DNA of 64,000 nucleotides from Paenibacillus sp. E222 (GTDB lineage: Bacteria > Bacillota > Bacilli > Paenibacillales > Paenibacillaceae), in contig NZ_CP058552.1 in the NCBI RefSeq assembly GCF_013401555.1, positions 7,192,001-7,256,000 on the forward strand, given 5' to 3'. The position numbers were made by a program, and so were the translations under genes. Positions within the stretch are counted from its first letter, which is position 1; every line of letters starts with the position of its first letter. This document shows positions 1-7,563 of this stretch, piece after piece. The notes below the pieces were generated by a model. The model was not told the DNA's origin. It made no database searches and worked only from the letters and a program-made list of their open reading frames with translations.

Positions 1-545
1 TCCCCATATATGGACCATTCCTGCCCGAGCTGGGTTCGTGTCCAGCCCTGAAGTGCAGCCATCCACGAATCTGTTGCTCCAGCCTGAGTGTATTCCACCG
101 TTTCCGGAACATACACCCCAAATCGCAGGCTGCGCGTAACCAGTCCAGAACTGGCATCCACACGATCACAATCCGAGGAACCCAGATAAATACAGGTAAA
201 TGCCCTGCCTTCTTCATCCTCCAGCCTGACCTGATGCAGTCCTTCCATCAGCGCTGCTGACCATGCTTCCACTTGTTCAGCCCCTCCATCTTCGGGGCGT
301 GCATAGGGAGAGATTTTGATGATCCTCCTATACCCCGCCCAAGCAGACTTCGGTACTTCTTCTGCAAAAGCAATTACGGCACAAGGTCCGGCTAATACCT
401 CTCCCGGTGCAGGAATATCCTGTACTCGGCCATTCCATGCCGGGACAAGAGCCTCCAGCTTCTGCTTAATCGTTTGCCTGATGACGTTGCTCACTTGCCC
501 TGTGCTGGCCGTGTTGTTTACCCCACTACTCATAGACACATTCAT
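1..545 (-). CDS. phage tail-terminator-like structural protein (3' end beyond window)
   Basis: An open minus-strand frame of 181 codons starts at ATG 545 behind a strong AAGGAGG and runs off the left edge. The product begins MNVSMSSGVN and has a segment KQKLEALVPAWNGRV followed by a beta-rich body. This resembles the small tail-terminator/minor capsid proteins of siphophage and PBSX-like elements. That resemblance is my recollection of family style, not a search result. The start is ambiguous, because the frame stays open upstream with an ATG at 584 and a TTG at 611, but only 545 has a good ribosome site, and that one is slightly close. The gene lies on the same strand as the ArpU-type regulator at 9329-9811, which fits a late-gene role. 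It could also be an unrelated hypothetical protein. Confidence 0.5.
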   Translation of the reverse strand, partial: MNVSMSSGVNNTASTGQVSNVIRQTIKQKLEALVPAWNGRVQDIPAPGEVLAGPCAVIAFAEEVPKSAWAGYRRIIKISPYARPEDGGAEQVEAWSAALMEGLHQVRLEDEEGRAFTCIYLGSSDCDRVDASSGLVTRSLRFGVYVPETVEYTQAGATDSWMAALQGWTRTQLGQEWSIYG

Positions 546-673
546 TTCACCTCCTTCAGCTGCAAGTGTGCGATCTGCCCGCATTGTGCAGCGACAATGC
601 TGCAGCAGCAAATTCCCCCTTTAACTCAGCTCTAAATATACCGGCGCCAAAGCTGGACACCATTCACCGCAAC

Positions 674-700
674 AAAAAGACCGGCCCCTTGTGGCCGATC
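674..700 (-). terminator. rho-independent terminator upstream of the tail-like gene
   Basis: On the minus strand, GATCGGCC pairs with GGCCGGTC (one G-U pair) around a six-base loop and is followed by five T. It abuts the conserved repeat at 702-765. It would stop transcripts before the gene at 545, or act as part of a conditional leader made with that repeat. Confidence 0.6.
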
Positions 701-701
701 T

Positions 702-765
702 GTACATTAGCGTATGTGCTTTCGGTGTGTGTCCTTTGCTATTGATCCGATAATACAATCTTACA
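702..765 (-). repeat. 65-bp dispersed direct repeat, copy 1
   Basis: It is nearly identical at both ends to 3053-3117: GTACATTAGCGTATGTGCT at one end and TGATCCGATAATACAATC at the other, with a variable middle of about 20 bases. The first block forms a short hairpin, GTACAT with ATGTGC. On the minus strand it lies about 155 bases upstream of the tail-like gene, directly before a terminator. The two copies bracket the DUF4127 gene. Confidence 0.75.
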
Positions 766-828
766 CCCTTTCATCCCTAGCGCAGATGGTGATTCGTACG
801 ACTTCGGTGCGAATAAGGGTGTATCTGG

Positions 829-865
829 GATGGAAAAAAGACGACTCAGCGCGTCTCATTCCATC
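829..865 (-). terminator. probable terminator of the DUF4127 gene
   Basis: On the minus strand AGACG and CGTCT pair around an eight-base loop, followed directly by six T. The flanks GATGGAA and TTCCATC can extend the pairing. It sits a few bases after the stop at 872. The core stem is short. Confidence 0.45.
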
Positions 866-871
866 AGTACC

Positions 872-2725
872 TTATTTCAGCGTAACCTTCGGATTCAACG
901 TAATCTCAAACGCACGTCCCCAGATGAAATCAGGGTTCGCATATTCCAGGAGTGCACTGCAATACTCCGCATAGTTTGCTTTGCCATTACAGATTTGTTT
1001 GATCGCTACGTCCCCTTGGGCAAAGGCTGGTTTTCCTGCCAACGTTGCTGTATGGGTCTGCATCAGATCTCTGAGTAAAGTTTGCAGATGAGCATAATCT
1101 TCTTCCGAGTTAAACAACACCATATTCTGATCCGCAAGGGTCGCCACATTGGTATACAGCGCATGCGCTCTGGAATACGTACGAATATCTGCAATCGCTA
1201 CTGCTTTATAGTAGTAATCTTTCAGGAAACGTTTGAACAACAATGACCCCTGTGCATTCATGGCATCTCGCAACCCGTGGGCATGTGTTTCTGTTGTAAT
1301 CAGAGCATAACGGGATTGTCCCATACCCACAGCCATACCGATTTTGTTCCCCGGCGTATTCCATGCACTGTAACCCAGAACCCGACCCGTATACGGACTG
1401 TTCAGGAGTGCTTCGGCTACATCGACGTTGGCCGGACCTTTTCCTACAAAATCAATCAACACCGAAGGCAGCCCCTTCTCACTATTACTCGTCAATTGCG
1501 CCACTGCCGCCTGCACCTGATCCAGCGCTGTAATGGCAATAATCTCAATGTCCACCTGTTTTTTACCCGGTTTGCCTGGATGACGATTCGTCATGCGATC
1601 CAGCTCAGACGCCATATCAAACGAAGAAGCTTCAAGGGCAGATGCAGCATTCGTTAATTCATTTCCATTTTCCACATCGGAAGTTGTATCCGTTACCACA
1701 TCAGATTTTGGATAAGCGGAATCCGCTACAACCACACCACCAACAATATCCACATGACGCACCACATTTTCATGCACATTCATATATTCATAGGCATTGA
1801 TAATCGTGGAACCATGAGGGCCAAAATATTTCACTGCATAACGCGTCTTCTTCCCACCACGAAGCAGTTGGTTCGCCATACGTGCCACCAGAGCGTGACC
1901 CAGGCCATCCGCATCTGGAAGGATGATCGCCCGATCGGGATTTTGTCCATCCGTCCCACCGAGCCATTCATTGATTCGTGCTTCCACATAATTGATCTCG
2001 TTAATCTGAACGCCTTGCGTATTCGCATCGTCGACGCCTACAGCGAGGAAGTCAATATATCCTTTGCGAGCAAGCTTATCCAGAATGTACAGATTCGTTT
2101 TGAATTTATGTTGTCTGGTGTTGTAGTACTGTTCTTTATTAAAATACGTCGTTTCCCCATATTCCGTAGACTCTGGAGAAAGGTTATACCCGTTCACAAT
2201 ATCCTCGAATTCCGTAAAGGACTGGCGCTGCTGCTGCATCAGTGCACGTGATTCGTTGTAGGCATCCAATGTGAGACCATCTGCAAAAGAGGTGGTAGCG
2301 AGTCGCATAATGGTATCCATCACAAACACCGGTTTACGTGGATATTTCCCTTTAATGGTTTTGATCACATCAAGCAAACGTGTGGTGTCCTGATCATAAT
2401 CAGGATATATGCCGCCTCCATCTTCACGAAGCTGACGACTGCCAATCAGCCCCCCATAAGCCAGCATATCCGAAGAGATGATGAATCCATCGACTTTGGC
2501 GGCATTTTTCAAAATGAAATCATGAATGTTGGACGGTTTCCCATACGTAGGCGTAGACGTCCCAAGCAACGTAGACCCTTCAACCGTTTTCTCGGAATCC
2601 AGACGATTTTGAATGTCACCCAGGTGCGGTGTAATGATGTGGATACCGGCTGCTTTTCCTTGTACAACGACGTCATCCAGATTCGCTGGACGATCATCCA
2701 GTGGAACATACAATACTGTTTTCAT
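872..2725 (-). CDS. DUF4127 family protein
   Basis: A 617-residue protein opens MKTVLYVPLDDRPANLDDVV, the signature start of the DUF4127 family, a group of unknown function common in Paenibacillus and Clostridia. The ATG has AGGAGG eight bases upstream. Family-like blocks follow: an IITPHLGDI block near residue 35, then SSDMLAYGGLIGSR near 85. A low-complexity segment rich in N, D, S and A near residues 350-385 may be an insertion. There is no signal peptide or membrane segment, so it is probably cytoplasmic. Between its start and the next gene upstream lie structured repeat copy A and direct-repeat copy 2. The gene is bracketed by matching 65-bp repeats, which suggests it arrived as a cassette. 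The biochemical role is unknown. Confidence 0.85.
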   Translation of the reverse strand: MKTVLYVPLDDRPANLDDVVVQGKAAGIHIITPHLGDIQNRLDSEKTVEGSTLLGTSTPTYGKPSNIHDFILKNAAKVDGFIISSDMLAYGGLIGSRQLREDGGGIYPDYDQDTTRLLDVIKTIKGKYPRKPVFVMDTIMRLATTSFADGLTLDAYNESRALMQQQRQSFTEFEDIVNGYNLSPESTEYGETTYFNKEQYYNTRQHKFKTNLYILDKLARKGYIDFLAVGVDDANTQGVQINEINYVEARINEWLGGTDGQNPDRAIILPDADGLGHALVARMANQLLRGGKKTRYAVKYFGPHGSTIINAYEYMNVHENVVRHVDIVGGVVVADSAYPKSDVVTDTTSDVENGNELTNAASALEASSFDMASELDRMTNRHPGKPGKKQVDIEIIAITALDQVQAAVAQLTSNSEKGLPSVLIDFVGKGPANVDVAEALLNSPYTGRVLGYSAWNTPGNKIGMAVGMGQSRYALITTETHAHGLRDAMNAQGSLLFKRFLKDYYYKAVAIADIRTYSRAHALYTNVATLADQNMVLFNSEEDYAHLQTLLRDLMQTHTATLAGKPAFAQGDVAIKQICNGKANYAEYCSALLEYANPDFIWGRAFEITLNPKVTLK

Positions 2726-2793
2726 ATCCGAAAACCTCCTGTTAGATAAGTTGAACTAGAGATGTTACACCTTGTCACTGCGATTGCAGTACC

Positions 2794-2940
2794 ATCTTCC
2801 GATCGCTCTTATCCCCAGATTTTCTTGATCCCTTAGTTCAAGGGTAAAATCCGGTGCTAAAGGCGAGAGTATGCTTACGAAGTAGCTTTCTTGCAGAAAG
2901 CTTTCAACTTCGCTTCTTCAGATTGGTTCTGCACTCTCCG
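2794..2940 (+). repeat. structured intergenic repeat, copy A (with internal insertion)
   Basis: This shares with copies B and C the block CGCTnTTATCCCCAGATTT, a variable inner hairpin (here CCCTTAGTTCAAGGG), then AAATCCGGTGcTAAAGGCGA. The outer blocks pair to make a long stem. Compared with copy C there is an extra segment of roughly 40 bases with its own hairpin (AGCTTTC TTGC AGAAAGCT) before the conserved tail CGCTTCTTCAGA. It occupies the gap of 567 bases between DUF4127 and the next gene. Confidence 0.7.
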
Positions 2941-3052
2941 TTTTGGTGTAAAAATAAAATTCAACTTAATAATGTTATGTTCGTTCTCCCTTTAGTACCC
3001 GATCAGAGCAAGTGTGCAATCACCGCATAAAAAAACGACCCTTGGCTGGACC

Positions 3053-3117
3053 GTACATTAGCGTATGTGCTTATCGGGATAGGCCACTTGCTACTGATCC
3101 GATAATACAATCTTACA
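3053..3117 (-). repeat. 65-bp dispersed direct repeat, copy 2
   Basis: Partner of 702-765, in the same orientation. An A-run next to a weak GGTCC/GGGTC hairpin (about 3030-3051) repeats the layout seen beside copy 1. It lies about 330 bases upstream of the DUF4127 start on that gene's strand. The function is unknown: recombination scar, mobile repeat end or shared leader RNA are all possible. Confidence 0.75.
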
Positions 3118-3304
3118 TGTTTAAATCGGTCGCGCTGTCGGTTGTCCGTATGGATTACGTCTATTTGTTGTTGCTCTCACGGCGGTTAAACGTCGATTTC
3201 TTGCAGAGACTTCTGTCGGATAACCCAACAAATCCATTCCTGATGCTGTTTATATGATATAGCAGCCTTTCTAACCCTAATTACAATAAAGGATGGATAC
3301 AATT

Positions 3305-3787
3305 ATGAAAAAAAAGCTCTGGTTCTATCTGTGGATCGCTGTTACCAGTTATATGGCTGGCCCCGTTATGTATGCATTGACAATGTACACCTTTTATCAG
3401 GAAACAGATGCTCTAACTACTTCACTCATTGGATGGACCACTGCAACATTCTCATCCGTTGGTATCCTGTTTATCCTGGTCACAGTCATTCTGCTTCGAG
3501 TGCTGCACATCTATTATTTCTGGCTGCAAACTCTGCTTTTTGAGTTACTTTTCCTTGTGTTCGTCTATATGACCACTGTTCTGCTTGGGGTTGGAAACAC
3601 AAGGTTACCCTCGCTCTCCTTTCCTTTTACGTCCGAAGGCATTCCCTTGTGGATGTTCTGGGGGAGTATCGCGCTTATGAGTTCCTGGGGAATATGGTCT
3701 GCGCGTCAGCCCATACGAAAATCACCATACATGCTGGCGTCCAGAGTTATTCTAATCCTGTTTATCCTTGAAATATGGCCCCGTTAA
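3305..3787 (+). CDS. small multi-pass membrane protein, unrecognised
   Basis: This encodes about 160 residues with four or more hydrophobic spans: roughly residues 5-28, 40-63, 68-95 and 115-130, with a final hydrophobic stretch at the C terminus. An ATG at 3293 is in frame, but it lies inside the AAAGGATGG sequence. That sequence instead serves as the ribosome site for the ATG at 3305 (MKKKLWFYLW), so I prefer 3305. I do not recognise a family. It stands alone on the plus strand and converges on the gene at 3846, with a shared terminator between. It is an integral membrane protein of unknown function. Confidence 0.65.
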   Translation: MKKKLWFYLWIAVTSYMAGPVMYALTMYTFYQETDALTTSLIGWTTATFSSVGILFILVTVILLRVLHIYYFWLQTLLFELLFLVFVYMTTVLLGVGNTRLPSLSFPFTSEGIPLWMFWGSIALMSSWGIWSARQPIRKSPYMLASRVILILFILEIWPR

Positions 3788-3798
3788 AAAGATAAAAA

Positions 3799-3826
3799 AG
3801 AGCACAGCCTTCTCAGGCTGTGCTCT
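3799..3826. terminator. bidirectional terminator
   Basis: An 11-bp perfect stem, AGAGCACAGCC with GGCTGTGCTCT, has a TTCTCA loop. A-rich sequence lies on the left and CTTAAAT on the right, between convergent genes. The T-run is best when read on the minus strand. Confidence 0.8.
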
Positions 3827-3845
3827 CTTAAATGTATATTGTTGC

Positions 3846-4799
3846 TCACGCGATAATATAGCGAAAGTTTTCCCAGCTTTCCGGAACTGAATTTCCGTTT
3901 CTGGCATGATGGTAGAAGCTGAATGAAAATTTGAACACATGACCTCCATACCAATCGCGGGAACGTCTGTCGGTGAGCCAGTATTCCAGCTCATGTGGAA
4001 GTGCAACAGAGCGTTCTGCACGGATCAATGGCAGACGGTCAACTGGAGATTGCAGCGTCGGCATCTCCTGTTCAACATCCACATCCCGGCTCAGTCGCAG
4101 CGCCTTGACCATCGTGAGAAAAGGCGGAATGCCTTTGTGGAACAAAGCAGGGTAATCCAGTTCAAATAATATATTAAGCGCATGCCCGTAGGTTAGCATG
4201 TGGCCGATCAGATCATGATGTGCTTCTGCCTGATAGATGGTACGAAATGCGCCAAGCTCATCCAGAATCAGCCGGGACAATTGTTCCGGGCGTTCTATAT
4301 CAGGGAATCCGTCTGCCTCATTTAACTTCAAGCTGCGAATTTCTTTCACCGTTGTGTTTACCCAGGATCTACCTGGAATGGTTCGTTCAAAAGAATCAAT
4401 AAGCTCAACCATCTGATTCATGTCCTGCTCCGTACCCCAACCATCCAGTTCACGAATGGCTTTTAGACTAAGGGCACCATAGATGGCCTGATGGCCAACC
4501 CAGTGCAGCTCTCCAATGGTTCGATCCAGCGCTGCCGTAATACGCGCTTCGGACTCTTCTCTGGGCAAAACCTCTCCCTTCCGGGAGGTCAAGCCATCGT
4601 TCAATCCGTGCTGGCGAAGCATCGCTTTCGCCTCAGCTGTAACACTGCCCGCCGCAAGGGCAGTCAGACGATTTTCCCGCACCCAAAAATAAGCCGCAAT
4701 AGCTCCCGCCCCATAATGGGCGTGCCACAAATCTCCTGTACGCTCTCGACTGGATACCATAATAGCCAGCCCTTCTTCCAACAAACGTCGATCCAACAT
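3846..4799 (-). CDS. unrecognised helical, histidine-rich protein
   Basis: About 317 residues, predicted mostly helical from composition. Repeated histidine-bearing motifs stand out: GDLWHAHYGAG near the N terminus, LHWVGHQAIYG in the middle, AEAHHDLIGHMLTYGHAL later and FYHHARNG near the C terminus. Clustered His within helices would suit a metal or cofactor site, but I do not recognise the family and make no functional claim. The frame extends to a GTG at 4910, but the best ribosome site (AAGGG, seven-base gap) precedes the ATG at 4799 (MLDRRLLEEG). An ATG at 4814 is the alternative. It is followed by the shared terminator at 3799-3826. Whether it is cotranscribed with the VOC genes upstream is unclear (gap about 140 bases). 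Confidence 0.6.
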   Translation of the reverse strand: MLDRRLLEEGLAIMVSSRERTGDLWHAHYGAGAIAAYFWVRENRLTALAAGSVTAEAKAMLRQHGLNDGLTSRKGEVLPREESEARITAALDRTIGELHWVGHQAIYGALSLKAIRELDGWGTEQDMNQMVELIDSFERTIPGRSWVNTTVKEIRSLKLNEADGFPDIERPEQLSRLILDELGAFRTIYQAEAHHDLIGHMLTYGHALNILFELDYPALFHKGIPPFLTMVKALRLSRDVDVEQEMPTLQSPVDRLPLIRAERSVALPHELEYWLTDRRSRDWYGGHVFKFSFSFYHHARNGNSVPESWENFRYIIA

Positions 4800-4942
4800 G
4801 CCACCACCCTTCATCGATGCGAATCCTGATATACACACGACCAGCAACAGTTTTTTAGCAAAACACTCCTTTAAAGCGTTTACTTCTATAAGATGATTCA
4901 AATGGTGCACATATGACCGTTTTGCCTGCTGTTCCGCGCATT

Positions 4943-5578
4943 TTAGCCGATTCGAAGTCTCCCAACATCACGAATGGACACTTCCAGCGGATATATGTTA
5001 GCATTTTGCTCGGAAAAGAACCAGACTCGCTCCTTCTTCACCACAATAAACAGACCGTTCACATCCCCTATAGGGGCAAATGTATCGCTAATTGCTCTCC
5101 ATCGTTTCAATCCCATCTGCTCAAGTTCATCTACCGTAGAAAGCACATCTTCCGTAACAAGTCCCACCTCACACACCTGCAGCAGATCCTTCTCCGAAAA
5201 GGCGCGGTCACTCTCGTTATGAACGGTATGATGAGCAATCAGCTCCAGAATGTTACCGACAGGATCTTCGAAATAGAGTGAATTCGAGTTCCAATTGGTT
5301 GAATAAGTTTCATCCTCACCTTCATGCCTACTTAAACGGACACGTGCCGCTGCCCACGCTTTGGCCTCCTGAAAACGATTTGCTGGAATCATCCAGGCGA
5401 AGTGGTAGAACGGATTCTGATCTGCTTCACTTCGCATGAATATCATTTTCGTTAAACCAATCTGTAGCGTGAAGGAATGTTCGGACTCTTCAGCCATGTT
5501 CAACCCCAGAGTGTTGATATAAAAGTGCTTGATGTCTTCCAATCGTGCTGTATATAATTTGACCTCTTCAAAAATCAT
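4943..5578 (-). CDS. VOC (glyoxalase/dioxygenase) superfamily protein
   Basis: About 211 residues with two betaalphabetabetabeta-type halves, the usual VOC layout. The first half opens MIFEEVKLYTARLEDIKHFY and contains SLYFEDPVGNILELIAHH, the typical end of a VOC module with a metal-type Glu. The second half (VGLVTEDVLSTVDELEQMG onwards) is shorter and lacks an obvious second Glu. The ATG at 5578 overlaps the upstream stop as ATGA, so translation is coupled. A longer frame to 5617 has no ribosome site. The family includes lyases, dioxygenases and antibiotic-binding proteins, and the substrate cannot be told from sequence. Confidence 0.8.
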   Translation of the reverse strand: MIFEEVKLYTARLEDIKHFYINTLGLNMAEESEHSFTLQIGLTKMIFMRSEADQNPFYHFAWMIPANRFQEAKAWAAARVRLSRHEGEDETYSTNWNSNSLYFEDPVGNILELIAHHTVHNESDRAFSEKDLLQVCEVGLVTEDVLSTVDELEQMGLKRWRAISDTFAPIGDVNGLFIVVKKERVWFFSEQNANIYPLEVSIRDVGRLRIG

Positions 5579-6045
5579 GCTGAGCCCCCATTCACCCGAC
5601 CGTGTATCTTCTCCCACTCACTCCATGGCACCATGCCGAGTTCCGGCTTCGCTTCATCCGGGAGCATCGATATGAATTCCAGGAAATGACCATCCGGATC
5701 GGTAAAATATACGGACACAGCCGGCATCCATCCAAATACGTACAACTCGCCAATATCATCATCCAGAAAGTTACGCGTCTTGATCCCTTTATCCTCAAGG
5801 TAAGTGACAGCTTGCTTCATGTCCTCCAACGATACCTGAAAAGCAAAATGCTGTCGCCGCACCTCGGAAGGGTCCTTTTGCCACAGTCCGAGCATCGCGT
5901 TGCCTTCACCGCCAATCCAGTAAAAGGAGTTCCCACGTTCCTTCTGCCCATAAGCGTGCTGCAATCCAATGATCTGTTCATAGAAATGATGGGATCTCTC
6001 CAGATCCGTTACGTTCAGATGAGTCTCAAATATGCCTTTAATCAT
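5575..6045 (-). CDS. VOC superfamily protein (glyoxalase-like)
   Basis: A 156-residue single-module VOC protein. It begins MIKGIFETHLNVTDLERSHH with FYEQIIGLQ, followed by QHFAFQV and VYFTDPDGHFLEFISML, which hold the usual His and Glu metal positions. The start has AAAGGGGG seven bases upstream. It is translationally coupled to the second VOC gene through ATGA, and an FMN-reductase gene ends 19 bases upstream, so the three probably form one operon. The set suggests handling of a reactive small molecule or xenobiotic, which is inference only. Confidence 0.82.
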   Translation of the reverse strand: MIKGIFETHLNVTDLERSHHFYEQIIGLQHAYGQKERGNSFYWIGGEGNAMLGLWQKDPSEVRRQHFAFQVSLEDMKQAVTYLEDKGIKTRNFLDDDIGELYVFGWMPAVSVYFTDPDGHFLEFISMLPDEAKPELGMVPWSEWEKIHGRVNGGSA

Positions 6046-6064
6046 GATAAAACCCCCTTTTCTT

Positions 6065-6640
6065 TTAACTCTCGGACGGCTTCCGTACAGCAGTTAACGT
6101 CTCGGCAAGGTGCAGAAATGAACCAATCACGCGTTTGATCCGATCCTCAATGTCCTGACTGCCTTCAAATTCTTCGTATCCGTCAAATGTTGCTTCAAAT
6201 CTTCTGCGTTGTGCACCACCAATGGAAATCCACTCCTGCGCGTTAATACCATGCAAATTGCGAATAATCGCCTGCAGCTGCAAAAGCGAACTTACTCCCA
6301 CCGCACCTCCTGCTGAGCTGATGGACAATACCGGCTTACCACTGAAATGAGCCTGGCTCAGGTGATCCAATGCATTTTTGAGTACACCGCTGATGCTGCC
6401 GTGATACTCTGGCGTAGACAGAATAATGGCATCTGCGGCAAGCATACGTGTGTTCAGGTCAGACAGATGCTGATCTTCATTCTGTTTTTCATCCGGAGCA
6501 TAGAATGGGAGCGGTGTCTGATATAAATCGAACAAGCTGGCTTCATGCCCCTGACCGCTAATTACTTCCACGGCATATTCCCCTAAACGTGTACTGGTTG
6601 CATTTTTCCGATTACTGCCTGCCAAAATGATAATATTCAT
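6065..6640 (-). CDS. NADPH-dependent FMN reductase family protein
   Basis: 191 residues with the flavodoxin-like fold of the FMN_red family. MNIIILAGSNRKNATSTRLG carries the phosphate-binding GSxR-type loop, ILSTPEYHGSISGVLKNALDH is the family's most conserved block (flavin contacts), and GKPVLSISSAGG follows. Length is typical. Relatives reduce FMN, quinones, azo dyes or chromate with NAD(P)H in the cytoplasm. AAGGAG lies ten bases before the ATG. It is first in an apparent operon with two VOC proteins, which hints at xenobiotic detoxification. Confidence 0.88.
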   Translation of the reverse strand: MNIIILAGSNRKNATSTRLGEYAVEVISGQGHEASLFDLYQTPLPFYAPDEKQNEDQHLSDLNTRMLAADAIILSTPEYHGSISGVLKNALDHLSQAHFSGKPVLSISSAGGAVGVSSLLQLQAIIRNLHGINAQEWISIGGAQRRRFEATFDGYEEFEGSQDIEDRIKRVIGSFLHLAETLTAVRKPSES

Positions 6641-6764
6641 CTATGTCACTCTCCTTCGATTTTATATGGACATTTCATCTCTTCGTTTCAACTTTCTCTA
6701 CTCTCATCTTACCTTGCTTCCACCTCGGAATCGTCGGCAGATAGACTTAACTTGTAGCACAAAA

Positions 6765-6788
6765 AAACTCAACCTTTGGGTTGAGTTT
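6765..6788 (-). terminator. terminator of the kinase/regulator operon
   Basis: A 10-bp perfect stem, AAACTCAACC with GGTTGAGTTT, has a four-base loop. On the minus strand it is followed by a run of T, 35 bases after the response-regulator stop. Confidence 0.85.
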
Positions 6789-6822
6789 CTACGACTTTAG
6801 ACTGAGAGTATATCGGAATGGA

Positions 6823-7545
6823 TCAGACGACCCAACCATTTCTTACAGCATGAAGCGCGGCTTGTGTGCGATCTGCCAGTCCCAATTTGTCCAAAAGATG
6901 ACTGACATGGGTTTTCACCGTTTTCTCGGTAATGATTAGTTTGATGGCGATCTCTTTATTACTCAACCCTTGTGCGATCAGCCCCAGAACCTCTCTTTCC
7001 CGACGGGTGAGCATGTCCGGTCCATGAGAAGTTTCTTTCCCTCGCCCATCCCGCTCTTGCTCTGGAAGTCGAGTAGATGTATGGGGATTAGCATGCCCAG
7101 GCAGGTCATTCATTGATTGTTCAGACGAAGCCATCACATGCATTAATTGTCCTGCTGCGGCTGGATGAAGCTCTACCTGACCTGCATGCACATTGCGGAT
7201 GGCAGCGGCAAGATCCTCTGGCTCAATATCTTTCAGCAGATATCCCTTCACTCCAGCGCGTACGGCGGGTACGACATGATCCTGATCCGAAAAGGATGTA
7301 AGTACAATGATACGGATTCCAGGCAAGATCGAACGAAGCCTTCTCGCCGTCTCAATCCCGTCAAGCACGGGCATATGCAGATCCATTAATACCACATCCG
7401 GATGCAGCTGTTCTGCTTGTTCAAGTGCTTCCTGTCCGTTTGAGGCTTCTCCGACGACTTCCATATCTGGCTGAGTGGACAAAAAAACGTGCAACCCGCG
7501 CCTCACCATGGCATGATCGTCCGCGAGTAAAATCGTAATCGGCAT
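6823..7545 (-). CDS. NarL/LuxR-type response regulator
   Basis: 240 residues. A receiver domain (about 1-120) has the acidic pair D10-D11, phospho-acceptor D55 in VVLMDLHMP, and the T/K switch region VLTSF and LLKD. A linker of about 55 residues, longer than usual and rich in polar residues, leads to a LuxR-type helix-turn-helix (about 178-240, LTRREREVLGLIAQGLSNKEIA). It acts as the DNA-binding partner of the kinase encoded 18 bases upstream in the same operon. The ATG has AGGGGGAAG upstream. The signal and target genes are not visible. Confidence 0.9.
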   Translation of the reverse strand: MPITILLADDHAMVRRGLHVFLSTQPDMEVVGEASNGQEALEQAEQLHPDVVLMDLHMPVLDGIETARRLRSILPGIRIIVLTSFSDQDHVVPAVRAGVKGYLLKDIEPEDLAAAIRNVHAGQVELHPAAAGQLMHVMASSEQSMNDLPGHANPHTSTRLPEQERDGRGKETSHGPDMLTRREREVLGLIAQGLSNKEIAIKLIITEKTVKTHVSHLLDKLGLADRTQAALHAVRNGWVV

Positions 7546-7563
7546 GTCTTCTTCCCCCTGATT

